Shown: positions 1 through 6,207, numbered from the stretch's first letter. The stretch: 7,475 bases of DNA from Euryarchaeota archaeon UBA36 (GCA_002496485.1 DAJW01000059.1:1-7475), one strand, 5' to 3'. Translations and numbers: made by a program. The notes: generated from the letters alone by a model not told the origin.

Positions 1-18
1 TGAAAGTAAATATAAGAT

Positions 19-24
19 AGGTGA
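19..24 (+). promoter_or_regulatory. Shine-Dalgarno site of rps24e
   Basis: AGGTGA lies four bases before the ATG at 29 and matches the archaeal anti-Shine-Dalgarno sequence at the 16S rRNA 3' end. It supports the ATG at 29 as the true start. The TGA at 1-3 could be the stop of an upstream gene, which would make rps24e an internal operon member. The AT-rich AAATATAAG at 8-16 is too close to the start to act as a TATA box for this gene. Confidence 0.75.
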
Positions 25-28
25 AATT

Positions 29-364
29 ATGGAAATTTTGGAAAGGACTGAAAACGATTTACTTAATAGAGTTGAGCTAAAATTTCGTTGGGATCACCCT
101 AAATTACCCACTCCATCCCTCAAAGATATGGTTCAAGCGATAACTAAGGCTGAACCTGGCTCAAAGAAAGAACTGGTATTCGTCAAGGATGTCAGTACTA
201 GATTCGGTATGACTAGAACTTCTGGCATAGCAATGATTTATGAGTCAGCAGAAGCATCAACTATCGAGCCTAAATATGTCCTAGAGAGGCATAAGTTTGA
301 AGATGGAAATGAAGAATCCGAATCAAATTCTGGAGACTCAGAAGCTCAGGAAGGTGACGAATAA
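29..364 (+). CDS. rps24e: 30S ribosomal protein S24e
   Basis: This is a component of the small ribosomal subunit shared by archaea and eukaryotes and absent from bacteria. The 111-residue product carries the family pattern: an N-terminal strand with a basic RxELKF segment (about 14-19), a PTPSLKDM helix start (27-34), the VFVKDVSTRFG signature (50-60), and TSGIAMIYES followed by EPKYVLERH (64-88). The ATG at 29 is supported by a strong ribosome-binding site four bases upstream. The gene is followed directly by rps27ae, sharing one base in TAATG, a pairing common in archaea. The odd part is the tail: residues 91-111 are rich in Glu, Asp, Ser and Asn (10 of 21 acidic) and probably disordered, beyond the conserved fold, which ends near residue 90. 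Identification is firm; the role of the tail is unknown. Confidence 0.96.
   Translation: MEILERTENDLLNRVELKFRWDHPKLPTPSLKDMVQAITKAEPGSKKELVFVKDVSTRFGMTRTSGIAMIYESAEASTIEPKYVLERHKFEDGNEESESNSGDSEAQEGDE
352..357 (+). promoter_or_regulatory. Shine-Dalgarno site of rps27ae inside rps24e
   Basis: A second AGGTGA, identical to the one before rps24e, lies six bases before the rps27ae ATG at 364. It is embedded in the last codons of rps24e, encoding part of its Glu-Gly-Asp-Glu C-terminus. With the one-base stop/start overlap it indicates translational coupling of the two ribosomal proteins. Confidence 0.75.
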
Positions 365-534
365 TGGGAGATGGCCCCAATCCTAATGGAAAACATTCGA
401 AGTATTCCGTAGAGGGTGGAGAACTTATTAGAAAAGGAAATAATTGCCCTCAATGCGGCCCTGGAGTTTTTTTGGGAATTCATTCAGATAGAATGGTTTG
501 TGGAAAATGCGGACATACAGAAAAGTTGAGTTAA
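364..534 (+). CDS. rps27ae: 30S ribosomal protein S27ae
   Basis: This small zinc-binding protein of the 30S subunit is the archaeal counterpart of the ribosomal part of eukaryotic S27a/ubiquitin fusions. The 56-residue product starts at ATG 364 and ends at TAA 532-534. It contains a four-cysteine zinc ribbon: C28-x2-C31 in CPQCGPGVFLG and C46-x2-C49 in CGKCGH, with the family-typical GPGVFL segment and an HSDR turn between. Length matches archaeal homologues of about 50-60 residues, and no ubiquitin domain is fused. Its start overlaps the rps24e stop by one base and it has its own AGGTGA site. Its stop lies inside the stop region of the convergent propeller gene, the two sharing bases 531-534. 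In many archaea the Kae1/Bud32 genes follow this pair; here they do not. Confidence 0.96.
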   Translation: MGDGPNPNGKHSKYSVEGGELIRKGNNCPQCGPGVFLGIHSDRMVCGKCGHTEKLS

Positions 535-1544
535 GCTCGGAAACTATCCCAAGTACCGTCATTCGTAATTACTAATTTACCAGTAATTCCCACTCCTATA
601 TTATCCCTTGAAACAACTCTTTGATGTCCACTTACTAATTTACCGTCTTGCCTCCATCCAGTCCATTTCCAAGCCCCTTCATCGTAAATAGCGTCAATAA
701 CCGGTGAACCAGTATTGAAAATATTTAATTTATCAGATACAGAATTCATTTGACCAATCTCTCCATCATGAAAAATAATAAACCACCCTCCTTTTTCATC
801 GAAAAGTACCTTTGTAATTTTTTCATTAATTTCTATTGTTCTAGTAGAAATAATTTCACCATCTGTTGGATTCAGTTCGGCTATTCCACCACCTTCTGAC
901 CATAAGTAAATATTTTCTTCCGTACTACAAATTGCAATAATAGCATTCTCATTTCTAATCTCGCCAAGTTCCTGCCAGACCGGAATTTCGGATCTCCATA
1001 ATTCACTAGCATCCAAATCTATCGAATAAATACCACCATTTCTCGTAGAAAAAATCAAGTTAGATTCATTCTTTCCAATTGCCAAAGGTTCGTTGTCCAG
1101 AATATGACTCCACAAAGCTCCCTTCGGCTTCAAAATAGCTTCAATATGCCCATAGGGATTTTTAATTTCAGAATATTTATTGGTAAAAGAGTTTCTAAGT
1201 TTTTCACGACTATCTCCATCTAATAATTCTTCATTGAGGTCAAAAGCCCCCATTCTAGAATGTCTAAATTCTTGGTCTACCCAAAATCCCGCCCAAATGC
1301 CATCAACTATAATTCCCTCACTAATTGTCGAAGGAAATGGTTTGGCAATTGGGCCAGTGAAGTTATATTCTTTGTCCATTTTTATTATCTCACCTTGAGT
1401 TCCCACTAATATGCTCACTCCATCCCCTCTAAATAATTTGGATGGAGTAAAATCTAGCGCTTTCATTTTCATGGGCTTTCCAGTGAGGACCCCTATGAAA
1501 GTATATCTAGAAACCTTGAAGTCTAAACCCTCTTGACGCCCCAT
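531..1544 (-). CDS. Predicted beta-propeller protein of unknown function
   Basis: I do not recognise a named family. The 337-residue product (ATG at 1544) has no signal peptide or membrane segment, so it is probably cytoplasmic. It shows repeated blade-like units, each with hydrophobic strands, a Gly-x-Ile/Leu turn and another strand: about 43-57 (SILVGTQGEIIKMD), 163-176 (LIFSTRNGGIYSID), 212-225 (IYLWSEGGGIAELN), 253-267 (GWFIIFHDGEIGQMN), 296-307 and 316-329. Such spacing is typical of WD40/PQQ-like propellers, which usually serve as binding scaffolds; I see no catalytic motif. An in-frame TTG at 1598 would add 18 residues, but that stretch runs antisense to the conserved N-terminus of dtdA, so I prefer the ATG at 1544. 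Even so, the start overlaps the dtdA start by two bases. The C-terminus converges on rps27ae with nested stops. Confidence 0.75.
   Translation of the reverse strand: MGRQEGLDFKVSRYTFIGVLTGKPMKMKALDFTPSKLFRGDGVSILVGTQGEIIKMDKEYNFTGPIAKPFPSTISEGIIVDGIWAGFWVDQEFRHSRMGAFDLNEELLDGDSREKLRNSFTNKYSEIKNPYGHIEAILKPKGALWSHILDNEPLAIGKNESNLIFSTRNGGIYSIDLDASELWRSEIPVWQELGEIRNENAIIAICSTEENIYLWSEGGGIAELNPTDGEIISTRTIEINEKITKVLFDEKGGWFIIFHDGEIGQMNSVSDKLNIFNTGSPVIDAIYDEGAWKWTGWRQDGKLVSGHQRVVSRDNIGVGITGKLVITNDGTWDSFRA
1500..1509 (+). promoter_or_regulatory. Possible TATA box for dtdA
   Basis: AGTATATCTA is centred about 38 bases before the dtdA ATG, inside the coding sequence of the divergent propeller gene. 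With the usual archaeal TATA-to-start distance of roughly 26 bases, transcription would begin near 1530 and give a leader of about 13 nt. No Shine-Dalgarno motif precedes dtdA. This is a pattern match only. Confidence 0.3.
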
Positions 1545-2478
1545 GACATCTCTACTTTTGGCGTCAAAGAAAGATTTAGCCTCACTGAATATTTTCAATG
1601 CCCTTTTAGAATTGGGGACTTGGAGTCAACCAGAGAAATTCCCTCATGGGGAGGTTTATACACATCAACATAAAGATGTACAACTATTAAAAATCTCTAA
1701 ACTTCATATTTATGCAGATGATATAGATTTAGAACATTCTAGTTTAACAAACAAATCTGTTGATGAAGTAATAGTATTGTCGAGACATGTTTCTTCGACA
1801 AATATTCCCGCTTTAACACTCCATGCAATCGGAATACCCGGAGAATTGCCATATGGAGTTCCAGGAAAGGCTGGAGGGATTAAGGGCACATTAATCCCAC
1901 CTTCTACAAGATTTTCAGCCCTCTTTAGAAGCATGTCTTCAAAAGCAAGAAAATTGGGCCTTCAAAATAATTACGATATCACAATGGAAGCTACGCATCA
2001 TGGACCAGTTTTGAATTCACCAACTATCTACATAGAAATCGGATCTACTGAGGACGAGTGGTCAGATCCAATAGCCTCAACAATATGGGCTGAATCAATT
2101 TCTGATTGTCTGGGCCTTAGTGGTGGAGAAGAATTGGGTAAATGGGAAGGAGCAGGAAAAGTGATGATTGGACTCGGCGGAGGCCATTATGTACCAAGGC
2201 ACAAAGATATAGTTTCAAATTCAGATGTGTGGTTAGGTCACTTAATTGCTAGCTATTCTTTGACATTCGAAAGGGATGAGAATATTGATAATTATCCTCA
2301 AGGAACATGGCGCCATTCCATAATTTCTGCAATAGAATCTACTATTTACTCATACCCTGGTGGCGATATATTTGTACATTTAGATAGAAAATCTTTCAAT
2401 GGATGGCAAAGAGATGCAATTCACAAATTATTAACGGAGCAAAAAATACCAATTTTAAGAAAAAAAGAGATAATCTAG
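1543..2478 (+). CDS. dtdA: D-aminoacyl-tRNA deacylase, archaeal DtdA type
   Basis: DtdA hydrolyses D-aminoacyl-tRNAs (for example D-Tyr-tRNA) in the cytoplasm, recycling tRNA and keeping D-amino acids out of proteins. The archaeal/plant type is a metal-dependent enzyme unrelated to bacterial Dtd. The 311-residue product carries the family blocks in order: an N-terminal SLLLASKKDLASLNIF start, SRHVSS (80-85) with H94 in a TLHAIG segment, EATHHGP (149-155), EIGSTEDEW (165-173), GLGGGHYVPRH (210-220) and GHLIASY (232-238). The C-terminal DRKSFNGWQR segment (281-290) is also typical. The conserved N-terminus begins at the ATG, so the start at 1543 is well supported. It overlaps the divergent propeller start by two bases. 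Proline dehydrogenase follows after 40 bp on the same strand and may be co-transcribed. All motifs look intact. Confidence 0.95.
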   Translation: MTSLLLASKKDLASLNIFNALLELGTWSQPEKFPHGEVYTHQHKDVQLLKISKLHIYADDIDLEHSSLTNKSVDEVIVLSRHVSSTNIPALTLHAIGIPGELPYGVPGKAGGIKGTLIPPSTRFSALFRSMSSKARKLGLQNNYDITMEATHHGPVLNSPTIYIEIGSTEDEWSDPIASTIWAESISDCLGLSGGEELGKWEGAGKVMIGLGGGHYVPRHKDIVSNSDVWLGHLIASYSLTFERDENIDNYPQGTWRHSIISAIESTIYSYPGGDIFVHLDRKSFNGWQRDAIHKLLTEQKIPILRKKEII

Positions 2479-2518
2479 TCCCGCAATTGTCAAGACATCA
2501 AGCACCCGCGTAAGAACA

Positions 2519-3493
2519 ATGGGGATAGTGGGTTCGACGATTGTAAAATTCTTACCATTGGCTCCAAAATTTATAGTCAGATGGTTTGCTAAGCGATATT
2601 TTGCCGGCGAGGACCTAAATCAAGCACTACAAGCCATCAAAAGAATCAGCTCAGAAGGAGCCTGTTTCACCATCGATGTTCTAGGTGAAGAAATTACTTC
2701 AATGGATGAAACAACATTCTTCATCTCTGAATATGAGAGGGTCATTCAAATGATTGTAGAACACAATCTAGACTCAAATATTTCAATCAAGCCAACTGCA
2801 TTCGGACTTCACCTAGATTTCGAACTAGGTCTTTCAAATATGATATCGGTTATATCTAAGGCTTCAGAAAGAGAAATTTTTGTCAGATTGGATATGGAAG
2901 ATAGTAGTACTACTCAAGATACTATCGATGCCTTGACAAGATTACACGAAATGGGGCATGAAAATGTAGGGATAGTATTTCAGGGGAGATTACATAGAAC
3001 TTTGTCAGACATACAAAACTTGACTGATAAATTAGGAAAAAAATTGGATATCCGAATCTGCAAAGGAATATATTTAGAGCCCGAAAAAATCGCATTTACT
3101 GAATATTCCAATATTGTGGATGAGACCAATTCTGCAATTGAATTATCAATAAAAAATGGGGCATATGTTGCAATTGCTTCTCATGACGATCCTGTAATTA
3201 ATTTTTCACTCAATGAACTTTCTAATGCTGGAATGGGTCCAGGAATAGAAGATCCAAGGACAAACTCAGATTCATCCAAGTTGGGAAAAGGTCCGGGTTA
3301 TGAATTTCAATTCCTTATGGGCGTAAGAGGAGATGTTAGAAGAAAATTATCCAACCAAGGTCACTTAACTCGGGTTTATCTACCATATGGAGCTAGATGG
3401 TATGAATATAGTATGCGAAGGCTTAGAGAGAATCCTGATGTAGCACTTCACATCACCAAGGCAGTTTTATTTCCATGGACAAATAGAAGATAA
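2519..3493 (+). CDS. Proline dehydrogenase (monofunctional, FAD-dependent)
   Basis: PRODH oxidises L-proline to 1-pyrroline-5-carboxylate with FAD and passes electrons to the quinone pool or another acceptor; it is the first step of proline catabolism to glutamate. The 324-residue product is full length for the monofunctional (alpha/beta)8-barrel enzyme. Visible motifs are YFAGEDLNQAL (27-37), LGEE (55-58), KPTAFGLHLD (91-100), RLDMEDS (123-129), RICKGIYLEP (179-188), SHDD (221-224), EFQFLMGVR (262-270), VYLPYG (286-291) and YSMRRL (297-302). Y287 with R300/R301 has the spacing of the known proline-carboxylate binding residues, so the site looks intact. The Gly/Pro/Ser-rich stretch 237-259 before EFQFLMG looks longer than in typical bacterial enzymes. 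No pyrroline-5-carboxylate dehydrogenase lies in this window. The ATG at 2519 has no Shine-Dalgarno site; the gene probably follows dtdA in one transcript. It ends directly against the convergent zinc-finger gene. Confidence 0.93.
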   Translation: MGIVGSTIVKFLPLAPKFIVRWFAKRYFAGEDLNQALQAIKRISSEGACFTIDVLGEEITSMDETTFFISEYERVIQMIVEHNLDSNISIKPTAFGLHLDFELGLSNMISVISKASEREIFVRLDMEDSSTTQDTIDALTRLHEMGHENVGIVFQGRLHRTLSDIQNLTDKLGKKLDIRICKGIYLEPEKIAFTEYSNIVDETNSAIELSIKNGAYVAIASHDDPVINFSLNELSNAGMGPGIEDPRTNSDSSKLGKGPGYEFQFLMGVRGDVRRKLSNQGHLTRVYLPYGARWYEYSMRRLRENPDVALHITKAVLFPWTNRR

Positions 3494-4081
3494 CTATTTT
3501 TGATGTAAATAGATTCTTTTGATATCTCTAGCAGCTCTGGTACCATTAAGAGTCCTCCCCTTGCCCGTATGAAGTGCTCGAATTTTCCACCTCTCCCCAT
3601 TTAATTCCAAAATACTGCCACAGGAGTAAACTTTCTCTGGATCCACTTCTATTGATGTCGAACTGCTTTCTTCCCCCTTGGTCATTGTAATCTTTACTAT
3701 TTTCAAATCTACCCTTGTGGCCCAAATAGAAGAAATAAGATTCGCATTAAGCCTTTTCATGGGTTTAGATTTTTTATTATCAATACGCGTTACTTTCCAT
3801 AACTTTTCATCATTTTCAAAAATATCTCCCACATATATATCTTCATCATCATCTACTTCAATATTGACTAAATTACTAATTTCTCCATCCGAAAGTGTGA
3901 ATTTTAATAGTCTCGGTTTAGGTGGTCTAATCTGAATGTTATGAAATATCTCACATTCAAGACATTTTACTAGATAATCCTCTCCCCTGCCTTTCTGGGA
4001 AACTCTAATTATCAAATTTTCAGTTTTAATATTGCACATTGGACAAAATGACTCAACTACGTCCAGTCCACGGCCTTCCAC
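3494..4081 (-). CDS. HVO_0476-like archaeal zinc-finger protein
   Basis: This resembles the archaeal HVO_0476 / COG1326 family, named for its zinc finger and otherwise uncharacterised. The 195-residue product has an N-terminal four-cysteine zinc site, C13-x2-C16 (CPMC) and C40-x2-C43 (CLEC). Two copies of a beta-rich module follow, at about 58-120 and 128-190. They align without gaps at an offset of 70 residues, sharing K60/K130, T62/T132, G66-E67/G136-E137, I74-D77/I144-D147, G85/G155, I87/I157 and W95-K96/W165-K166. The segment WATRVDLKIVKITM (120-133) joins the copies and is family-like. The start is GTG at 4081; an in-frame stop lies eight codons upstream with only a rare ATT between, so GTG is the only standard choice that keeps the zinc site. 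It abuts proline dehydrogenase tail to tail with no gap. Nucleic-acid or protein binding is plausible but unproven. Confidence 0.8.
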   Translation of the reverse strand: MEGRGLDVVESFCPMCNIKTENLIIRVSQKGRGEDYLVKCLECEIFHNIQIRPPKPRLLKFTLSDGEISNLVNIEVDDDEDIYVGDIFENDEKLWKVTRIDNKKSKPMKRLNANLISSIWATRVDLKIVKITMTKGEESSSTSIEVDPEKVYSCGSILELNGERWKIRALHTGKGRTLNGTRAARDIKRIYLHQK

Positions 4082-4111
4082 AATCTTCCGATGAATCCCC
4101 TCATCTTAACT

Positions 4112-4117
4112 GTATAC
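4112..4117. promoter_or_regulatory. Palindromic TATA-like element between divergent genes
   Basis: GTATAC is centred at 4114.5, about 31 bases before the GTG at 4145 on the plus strand and about 33 bases before the GTG at 4081 on the minus strand. It therefore sits near the middle of the 63-bp divergent spacer. At either distance transcription would start only a few bases before the coding region. It could serve one or both directions; this is inference from spacing. Confidence 0.4.
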
Positions 4118-4128
4118 TCAATATTATG

Positions 4129-4138
4129 GTATAATTAT
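4129..4138 (+). promoter_or_regulatory. TATA-like box before the methyltransferase-like gene
   Basis: GTATAATTAT is the strongest TATA-like sequence in the 63-bp spacer. Its centre near 4133 predicts a start site around 4158-4160, which lies downstream of the GTG at 4145 but just ahead of the GTG at 4163. If this box is the real promoter, the shorter protein beginning at 4163 is favoured. Confidence 0.4.
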
Positions 4139-4144
4139 TAGTGA

Positions 4145-4951
4145 GTGCATGTAGTGACATTTGTGGATGACCTTAGTAACCGACAAGATTTACCTATGAT
4201 GACCGAAAAAGATATGCTTAGCCTATTACTTTCAACAAATACCGAATTAGGAGAATCCGAGCCCGAAATTGCAGCTAGTATTGGTGAGCAAATGCTCCAT
4301 ATGAATCTCAGTCCACTACCAAAATCCATTAGAGTAAGGATTAGGGATATCTGCTCCCGAGTTCCACCCGGTAACGCTACCCTAATTGGAGGAGGAATTG
4401 GCCATCTTTCCGCATGGCTTTTCGATTTATGGGGCACAACTTCGAAGGATGAATTTATTACAAATCGTCCACATACTTTCAGAATTATTGAACCCGGTTC
4501 AAGATTTGGAGTAATCATAGATCGTCTTATTCGAAGGTATGATGCTACAGCTTGGGCACAAGTGATTTCTAGACCTTGGTCAGAAATCTTCGCAGAAACT
4601 ACCTCATGGAATGCTTCTTCTGTGACTGCTCCCCAGATAAGTATGGAATCTACAATACCTCTACCTTCAAATTTAATTATTATAGATTTACCCGAGGAGG
4701 AAAGATCCGAAGTAGCTAATTCTGCATTTGAATTATTGGCTCCAAACGGTATTATTATCGTTCAAGAACCTGAAGTTCCAACAGGAGATGTTGGAGTGTC
4801 AGAGGATGGTCAGGAATTAACTCCAGCACAGAAAAAAGTAGATTCTTTCAATAAATGGATCAAACTGGTAAAATACGTTCATGATTACCATTCTATCGGA
4901 TTCACGGAAGTATCCGGTGGAACGCTAGCTGTTTTAATTAAGAAAGAATGA
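4145..4951 (+). CDS. Class I SAM-dependent methyltransferase-like protein
   Basis: The 268-residue product looks like a Rossmann-fold methyltransferase of unknown substrate. After an N-terminal helical part (20-70, including PLPKSIRVRIRDIC), a glycine-rich SAM-binding loop appears as LIGGGIGHLSAW (80-91). Next come RIIEPGSRFGVIIDRLIRRY (113-132), with E116 placed like the acidic residue that binds the SAM ribose, a LIIIDLPEEE strand (177-186) and LAPNGIIIVQEPE (198-210), which matches the usual 'L.pgG.l.i' strand. A C-terminal helix and GGTLAVLIKK strand close the fold. No catalytic motif identifies the substrate. The start is uncertain: GTG 4145 is the longest, GTG 4154 and 4163 are in frame, and ATG-ATG at 4196-4201 is also possible; conserved sequence begins well downstream of all of them. 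No Shine-Dalgarno site is present. It converges on the protease gene with a 7-bp gap. Confidence 0.75.
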   Translation: MHVVTFVDDLSNRQDLPMMTEKDMLSLLLSTNTELGESEPEIAASIGEQMLHMNLSPLPKSIRVRIRDICSRVPPGNATLIGGGIGHLSAWLFDLWGTTSKDEFITNRPHTFRIIEPGSRFGVIIDRLIRRYDATAWAQVISRPWSEIFAETTSWNASSVTAPQISMESTIPLPSNLIIIDLPEEERSEVANSAFELLAPNGIIIVQEPEVPTGDVGVSEDGQELTPAQKKVDSFNKWIKLVKYVHDYHSIGFTEVSGGTLAVLIKKE

Positions 4952-4958
4952 GAGTAAG

Positions 4959-6170
4959 TCAGGCTACATTCATGAGTTTGTCTATTCTCAGGATTCCATA
5001 TCCAAAGTAATCATCATGGCCGCTCTGACCTTCACTCATCTGTGAATTTTGCATTATCATCATCTTCAAGTTCTCTATTGCCGATCTGTCACCCGTATTC
5101 TCACTTTGGAATTCTGTATTATTTTCTAAGAATAGGGCAATTGCCCCGCTCACCCATGCTGTCGCGGCAGAGGTGCCACTAGACCACCCCCAATAGGCAT
5201 CATTACCAATTCCCGTTGCCATCAGAACAGGAACTTCATTTCCCGGAGCAACTAATTCTGGTTTTTTATCTGGATTGCTTCTTGGAAGAATTGGATTAGT
5301 CGAAAAGAATCTTCCATCATTATCGCCCTTAGAACTTCCTGACCATATATTGCCATTCCTATTAACTCCGCCAACACAAATCACATCTTCGACAGATCCA
5401 GGAGATTCTACATCTCCATCGTCATCTAATCCATCATTCCCTGCTGCAGCAACTACGAAAATACCACTATCTAACGCATTTTCTACAGATTGTTCTAAAG
5501 AATCCGTAGTAAAAAATCCAGAACCAAATCCCTGATTACCTCCTAAGCTTAAAGAAATAATGTCTGCTCCTTCAGTAACACACCAATCAACAGAATCCGA
5601 GACAAATTCATCACTACCCACGCCATCATCTCCGATTGCCTTTGCAACCAGTAATTCCACGCCGGGAGATATACCTTCAAATCCACCATTTGCTACAATA
5701 ATTCCAGCCATAGCTGTCCCATGCCCCTCATCATCATAAGGCTGAGATTGTTCATTAACAGCATCAAACCAACCAGCCAATTCTAAATCTTTGAAATCTG
5801 GGTGATCCAAATCAATTCCAGAGTCAACAATACATAATATTACTCCCGAACCGTCCAAATCATTTACCATTTCAACACCAGTCAATTCTCTGTATTCATT
5901 TTCCCAAACAAGCAGTGCCGATGGTGGTCCACCAATTATCCCAATTTCCGAATCATTCCAGTAATTTATTATCCCAATTCCTGCAGCTAAAAGAATTATT
6001 AGAGATATGCAAATTGAGATTATTGAATATATGGCAGAATCAGAATTAAAAATTATTTCTTCTATGGTTCTTACAGAATCATTTGTATCCCCTTTTTCTA
6101 ATTTCTGATTCTCTTCAACAATTGATATATCCGTTTCCGAATCAATAATATCTGGTTTATCAATGTCCAT
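4959..6170 (-). CDS. Membrane-anchored subtilisin-like serine protease (S8)
   Basis: This is an S8-family endopeptidase probably tethered to the outer face of the cytoplasmic membrane. The 403-residue product has an acidic N-terminal segment (1-45), one hydrophobic helix (about 48-70) acting as signal anchor, a short linker, then a catalytic domain from about 105 to the C-terminus. The triad is intact: Asp116 in CIVDSGID, His150 in DEGHGTAMAG and Ser334 in SSGTSAATAW, with the oxyanion-hole Asn245 in AAAGNDG. The ISLSLGG strand (205-211) is the usual substrate-binding segment. The linker between helix and domain is only about 35 residues, too short for a typical I9 propeptide, and no C-terminal PPC or other add-on domain is present. 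The ATG at 6170 has a GAGG motif five bases upstream. It lies 37 bp downstream of the membrane zinc-ribbon gene, possibly in one operon. A role in peptide scavenging or envelope protein turnover is inference. Confidence 0.92.
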   Translation of the reverse strand: MDIDKPDIIDSETDISIVEENQKLEKGDTNDSVRTIEEIIFNSDSAIYSIISICISLIILLAAGIGIINYWNDSEIGIIGGPPSALLVWENEYRELTGVEMVNDLDGSGVILCIVDSGIDLDHPDFKDLELAGWFDAVNEQSQPYDDEGHGTAMAGIIVANGGFEGISPGVELLVAKAIGDDGVGSDEFVSDSVDWCVTEGADIISLSLGGNQGFGSGFFTTDSLEQSVENALDSGIFVVAAAGNDGLDDDGDVESPGSVEDVICVGGVNRNGNIWSGSSKGDNDGRFFSTNPILPRSNPDKKPELVAPGNEVPVLMATGIGNDAYWGWSSGTSAATAWVSGAIALFLENNTEFQSENTGDRSAIENLKMMIMQNSQMSEGQSGHDDYFGYGILRIDKLMNVA

Positions 6171-6207
6171 TATATCCTCTCATCTAGGGTATTAATCAAT
6201 TTTTGTT

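Noticed and set aside
8..16. AAATATAAG as a TATA box for rps24e
   Set aside because: It is centred only about 17 bases before the start codon, so transcription would begin inside the gene; the Shine-Dalgarno site instead implies a leader or an operon.
1180..1398. Plus-strand open frame of 72 codons inside the propeller gene
   Set aside because: Antisense to a longer coding region, low-complexity composition and no recognisable motif.
1545..1598. An 18-residue N-terminal extension of the propeller gene from a TTG at 1598
   Set aside because: It runs fully antisense to the conserved first codons of dtdA and needs a rare start, while an ATG is available at 1544.
1710..1934. Minus-strand open frame of 74 codons inside dtdA
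   Set aside because: It lies opposite conserved dtdA motifs and shows no family features of its own.
3678..3935. Plus-strand open frame of 85 codons inside the zinc-finger gene
   Set aside because: The hydrophobic, Ser-rich translation is what the reverse of an acidic, Lys-rich gene gives; no start context.
4149..4154. ATG just inside the methyltransferase-like start region
   Set aside because: It is in another frame and is followed at once by TAG.
4138..4518. Minus-strand open frame of 126 codons inside the methyltransferase-like gene
   Set aside because: It is the complement of a gene with clear Rossmann-fold motifs and has no recognisable domain.
5275..5535. Plus-strand open frame of 86 codons inside the protease gene
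   Set aside because: Pro/Ser/Thr-rich shadow of the Gly/Asp-rich catalytic domain.
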